DNA of 64,000 nucleotides from Owenia fusiformis. Taxonomy: Eukaryota > Annelida > Polychaeta > Sabellida > Oweniidae. The notes below the pieces were generated by a model, which did no database searches, had not been told where the DNA came from, and was given only the letters and a program-made list of their open reading frames with translations. The stretch lies in assembly GCA_903813345.2 (NCBI GenBank), contig CAIIXF020000008.1:20258822-20322821 (forward strand). The letters run 5' to 3'. The translations under genes were made by a program, and so were the position numbers. Below, in pieces: positions 60,730 through 64,000 of this stretch. Position 1 is the first letter of the stretch, and every line of letters begins with the position of its first letter.

Positions 60730-62208
60730 GGGAACCAACAAGGGGGGGGGGGGGCGAAGTTTCAGGTCTGAGAAAAAATACCGCGCTTGCGCGTAAAAAA
60801 ATATGGGCCCTTAAAATCAAAAAGTGGGCCCAAATTTTGAAATTTAGATGCCCATTTTCCTAAAAGCCTATTTTTTCTGGGCCCACCCAGTAAATAAATA
60901 AATAAATTAAGTTAAAGGGAAGAACAGGTCTAGGTGTTCTGATCTGACAGACCGGCCCTATCTTAATTAATATGCAATGAAAGAGTTGGAGGGAGGTAGA
61001 CGACGTTGATACAGCAAAGAGGTCTCAGGAGTGACTTGCGGATGTGCATTCTACATCACCCGCACCCATGGCACCTAAGCAATCAATTGCATTAGGGCTC
61101 TAGTTGTTGGTCCAACACCTTCAGAAAGTCAAAGGTCGCTTTGACATTCATGTGTTCATGCTTTTATTAATAAAGATATCTACCGTCTTCTGACATCTGA
61201 AATCGGATGCACAAGTGCCAAGTGTTCATCTTTTTATAAATATGAATAACCAAATCATTATTTTCAACAAGCCAGATGTACATTTCCAGATCCATCTAAA
61301 TTCACCTGCCAGCTGAACAGAATTCTACATTTTTAATCTAAAATGACTCCAGCATTTGATTAGATACCATTGAAAGTCATCAGTTTAGAAACATAGTTGG
61401 AAACATTACAACTTCATTTTGCTTTTGTCACTCTTAACTTCTCATTTTCTAGCATTGGCTTCATTTTGCGGGCTGTCTTGAGCAAAGCAAAGCCATCCAC
61501 ATTTGGACACCACGACTCAAATCGTATAAAAAGTCAGACAGTTCAAAAAGAAAAGAATTCCCAGTACTTAACTCAGAAACGGAATACGGGTATAATACAC
61601 AATGATCTCGGATTCAACAGTGTTTTCGATTAGTAAAACTTTGTGTATTTTGCTTATCATATTTATTTCTCTCAATAACCAATTAATTACAACTCGTTTT
61701 TATTTGTCATTATTTAGCGTTGCTAAGAAATCAAACCATTTATCTTAAATTAAAGTCGTTCCCAGAGTCACCAATCGAATCACACAATCAGTTTTTCTCT
61801 AAAGACGCAAAACAGAGTGATATTGATACTCAGAGTGGTGAGTGTCAGAATGATTCACACGCCCGCTTTTAAGCGCCATTGGCGGGGCAGTGTCATAAAC
61901 TAGGTCATATAGGAAAAATATAAGATGTATTTTTAGAGGACTGTGTGTGTCGCAACGTGTTTATTTCGAGTTCAAGTCCTCATGATTACTGCACCTGGTT
62001 TTTTTTTATAAAATGATTGCTCTTGCCAAGCTGAAGGGATGAGAAAATAATTTTTGAATGCAAATTACGAGCTATAACGGGCCTTGTAATCACAAGCTCT
62101 TACGAGGCTCGAAAATTACAAGCAATTACAAGACTCGTAACGAGGCCCGTACGAGGTTGTACAGGGTCCGTTGACACAACAACCTCCGTACGGGCTTGTA
62201 TGGGGTCC
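60730..62208. other. Low-complexity and unassigned DNA
   Basis: A G-run at 60740-60755 and GGGCCC-containing segments to ~60890 end in an (AAAT)n run. At 62040-62190 there is a cluster of CGTACGAGG/CGTACGGG-like words. No gene seen. Confidence 0.4.
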
Positions 62209-62377
62209 CACGGGCGGATCCAGGATTTTGTGTTAGGGGGGGGGGGGGGGCGTGTGATAATAAAAGTGAGCAAAGAGTCAAATTTGGTAAAAAGCGATGA
62301 GGCAAAACACGAATTTTCTGACTTTTTAGGGGGGGGGGGGCGTGCGCCCCCCACGCCCCCGTCTAGATCCGCTGGTG
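62209..62377. mobile_element. G-tract MITE with GGATCCAGG / CTAGATCC ends
   Basis: CACGGGCGGATCCAGG at the left and CTAGATCCGCTGGTG at the right are inverted. Two poly-G runs lie inside. It resembles the 60352 element class, hAT-like by its ends (inference). Confidence 0.65.
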
Positions 62378-63537
62378 GGTCCGATGTAATTTGCCTGTGT
62401 ATATGGATACAAAACACACCAGGATTTATTTATTTCGAGAAAGTGTTTTATCTGCTTGTTAATCCATTTAATTTGCTGATATTTTCCATACGGGTATAAA
62501 GTTCAATATTCAACATTTGATTGAAACATGAACGCTGGAAGATCAAAACATACGGATTTGAAGCTCCAAGTGTTCTGGCCAGGCTACCCAAGTGTTCCGA
62601 CTCTTGCCAAAGTAATCTGACTTGAACCAAATATTCTGGGTTGACTCATTTTATCAAATACACGAGAGGTTGATTTTTTTATATGGCTGCGTCGTGCACA
62701 AATGGCCTTCCATTTATACTAACAGTGTACCAGTTGACGGATGGCAGATCCTGGCTGTGCGAATTTTGCTCCATGGAACAACCAACATCGTATTTATAAA
62801 TATACTCAAAATCTAAATTTCAGGAATATGCATAACTTTGAAAAATGTGCCTCTGAAAAAATTGGTCCAAATTTTCAGAAATTAACCAACATTTCAGGGC
62901 CGCAAAAATATTTTTGGACATCCTCCGTTGTTAAATTTTAGTTCTAATAAATTCTATTCAAATTTGACACCACGTAATTAGCGGTGTAGGTGCATGCGCT
63001 TTGATGAGCTGTTGTTGTTGAGAATGTGTGACCAACCATTTGCAGGAGTTTATTGTTCTTTTTATTGCTTCCTTATTAAATATTATGCAATTAACTTGCG
63101 CCGCGGGCAGTTCAAAAACGCAGCCTGTATCATCGAAATACTGGGAAATAGTTGTTTTTATTACAACATCAAAAATATGAGTTCTCAATATGTTAATGGA
63201 CGTTAAATGTAATTATGATTTATCAATTTCAAGGTCAGGAAGATGATCAGGAAATTCATATACCGCAGGGTAGATGTTGTGCTTACGTAATCATCTTGTG
63301 TATCATCCATACGACACGTAGTAAGTCACTAATGATGACATTATGCCAAAAGGTTATTGAAATAAATATACATCCGAAAAAGTTATAATGACTAAGACAT
63401 ATTCCTACTGCAGGCGGTCATTATGGAAGTGATATTGTAAGAGATGAAAGGCGACGACAAATTACTTCCTCTCTTACGGATACCTATGACGATGAACGTA
63501 ATTTTAGTAAAGTTATGAAAATCATTTTGTGACCAGT
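62378..63537. other. Unassigned DNA, nothing recognised
   Basis: Short open frames without recognisable motifs, splice context or partner exons. No array or inverted-repeat element was seen. Confidence 0.4.
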
Positions 63538-63880
63538 CCTATTGTATTGTATTGAATTATATTGTGTTGTATTGTATCGCATTATATTGTAATCAATTGA
63601 TATACTGTATTATAATTAATTGTATTGAATTGTATTATATTGTATAATAAATGAGCTGTATTGTATTGTATGACATTGTTTTGTATTTATCGCATTGTGT
63701 TGTAATACATTGTATATTGTATTGTATATAGCATTATCATTAACTTGTATTGTATTGAATGACATTGTATTATATTGTAGAGTATTGTTTGTCATTGTAT
63801 AATATCGTATTGTGTATTCAGTTGTATTGTATCATATTATTGCATTGTATTGTAGAACATCTTATTATATTATATCGTTT
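63538..63880. repeat. Imperfect (ATTGT)n microsatellite
   Basis: About 340 bp of TATTGTATTG-type pentamers with substitutions. The open frame across it is a repeat artefact. Confidence 0.9.
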
Positions 63881-64000
63881 TAAACAAATTACGGGCTATT
63901 CAATAGAGAGTCAGGACTGCCATATTCTTGGAGGGGAGTGTAGCTGATTCGCTTTATAGTACCAAACAAAAATTTCAAAAAGGCCTTGGTTAAGCTTTAA

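Overview
The window is invertebrate animal nuclear DNA: AT-rich, with spliced genes in a dense bed of repeats. It holds three protein-coding genes, all on the + strand. (1) A PAF1 gene (transcription-elongation complex subunit) fills about 2.6-11.1 kb. Its 5' end is missing, and it has an unusual Arg/Ser/Gly-repeat C-terminus. (2) and (3) Two tandem paralogous genes, at 16.2-20.6 kb and 33.6-42.6 kb, each encode a secreted protein with two von Willebrand factor A (VWA) domains. They share intron phases, promoter layout and reading frame, with 454 and 476 predicted residues. Two tandem VWA domains behind a signal peptide recall collagen-binding matrix proteins such as the mussel byssal PTMP1. 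A mytilid or other bivalve is therefore my best guess, held loosely; another mollusc or marine invertebrate is possible.

Layout. 0-11.6 kb: PAF1, with introns carrying several tandem arrays and small inverted-repeat elements. 11.6-16.2 kb: intergenic, with a relic of the VWA-gene 3' UTR (a hint of a lost third paralogue) and a well-delimited 943-bp transposon with a 9-bp target duplication. 16.2-20.6 kb: VWA gene A. 20.7-22.1 kb: a large 32-bp minisatellite. 22.1-33.5 kb: repeats, dominated by a 4.3-kb TA-flanked long-inverted-repeat transposon. 33.6-42.6 kb: VWA gene B, its introns swollen by a perfect-looking 181-bp triplication and two large young palindromic elements. 42.7-48.1 kb: intergenic repeats and a LINE 3' fragment. 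48.4-54.0 kb: a second, 5.6-kb TA-flanked long-inverted-repeat transposon. 54-64 kb: no recognisable gene; small inverted-repeat elements, G-tract elements and a microsatellite.

The most interesting point is that the two large transposons (26.9-31.2 and 48.4-54.0 kb) share one design although their DNA differs. Both have TA flanks, roughly 1.2-1.4 kb inverted arms and arms partly built of ~170-185-bp tandem subrepeats. Both also have a centre with a decayed coding region that I read as the same protein family, with acidic motifs suggestive of a FEN1/PIN-like nuclease fold and, in one copy, a Cys-rich C-terminus. All coordinates for spliced genes were derived by hand from splice consensus and reading-frame continuity. 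No similarity search was run.
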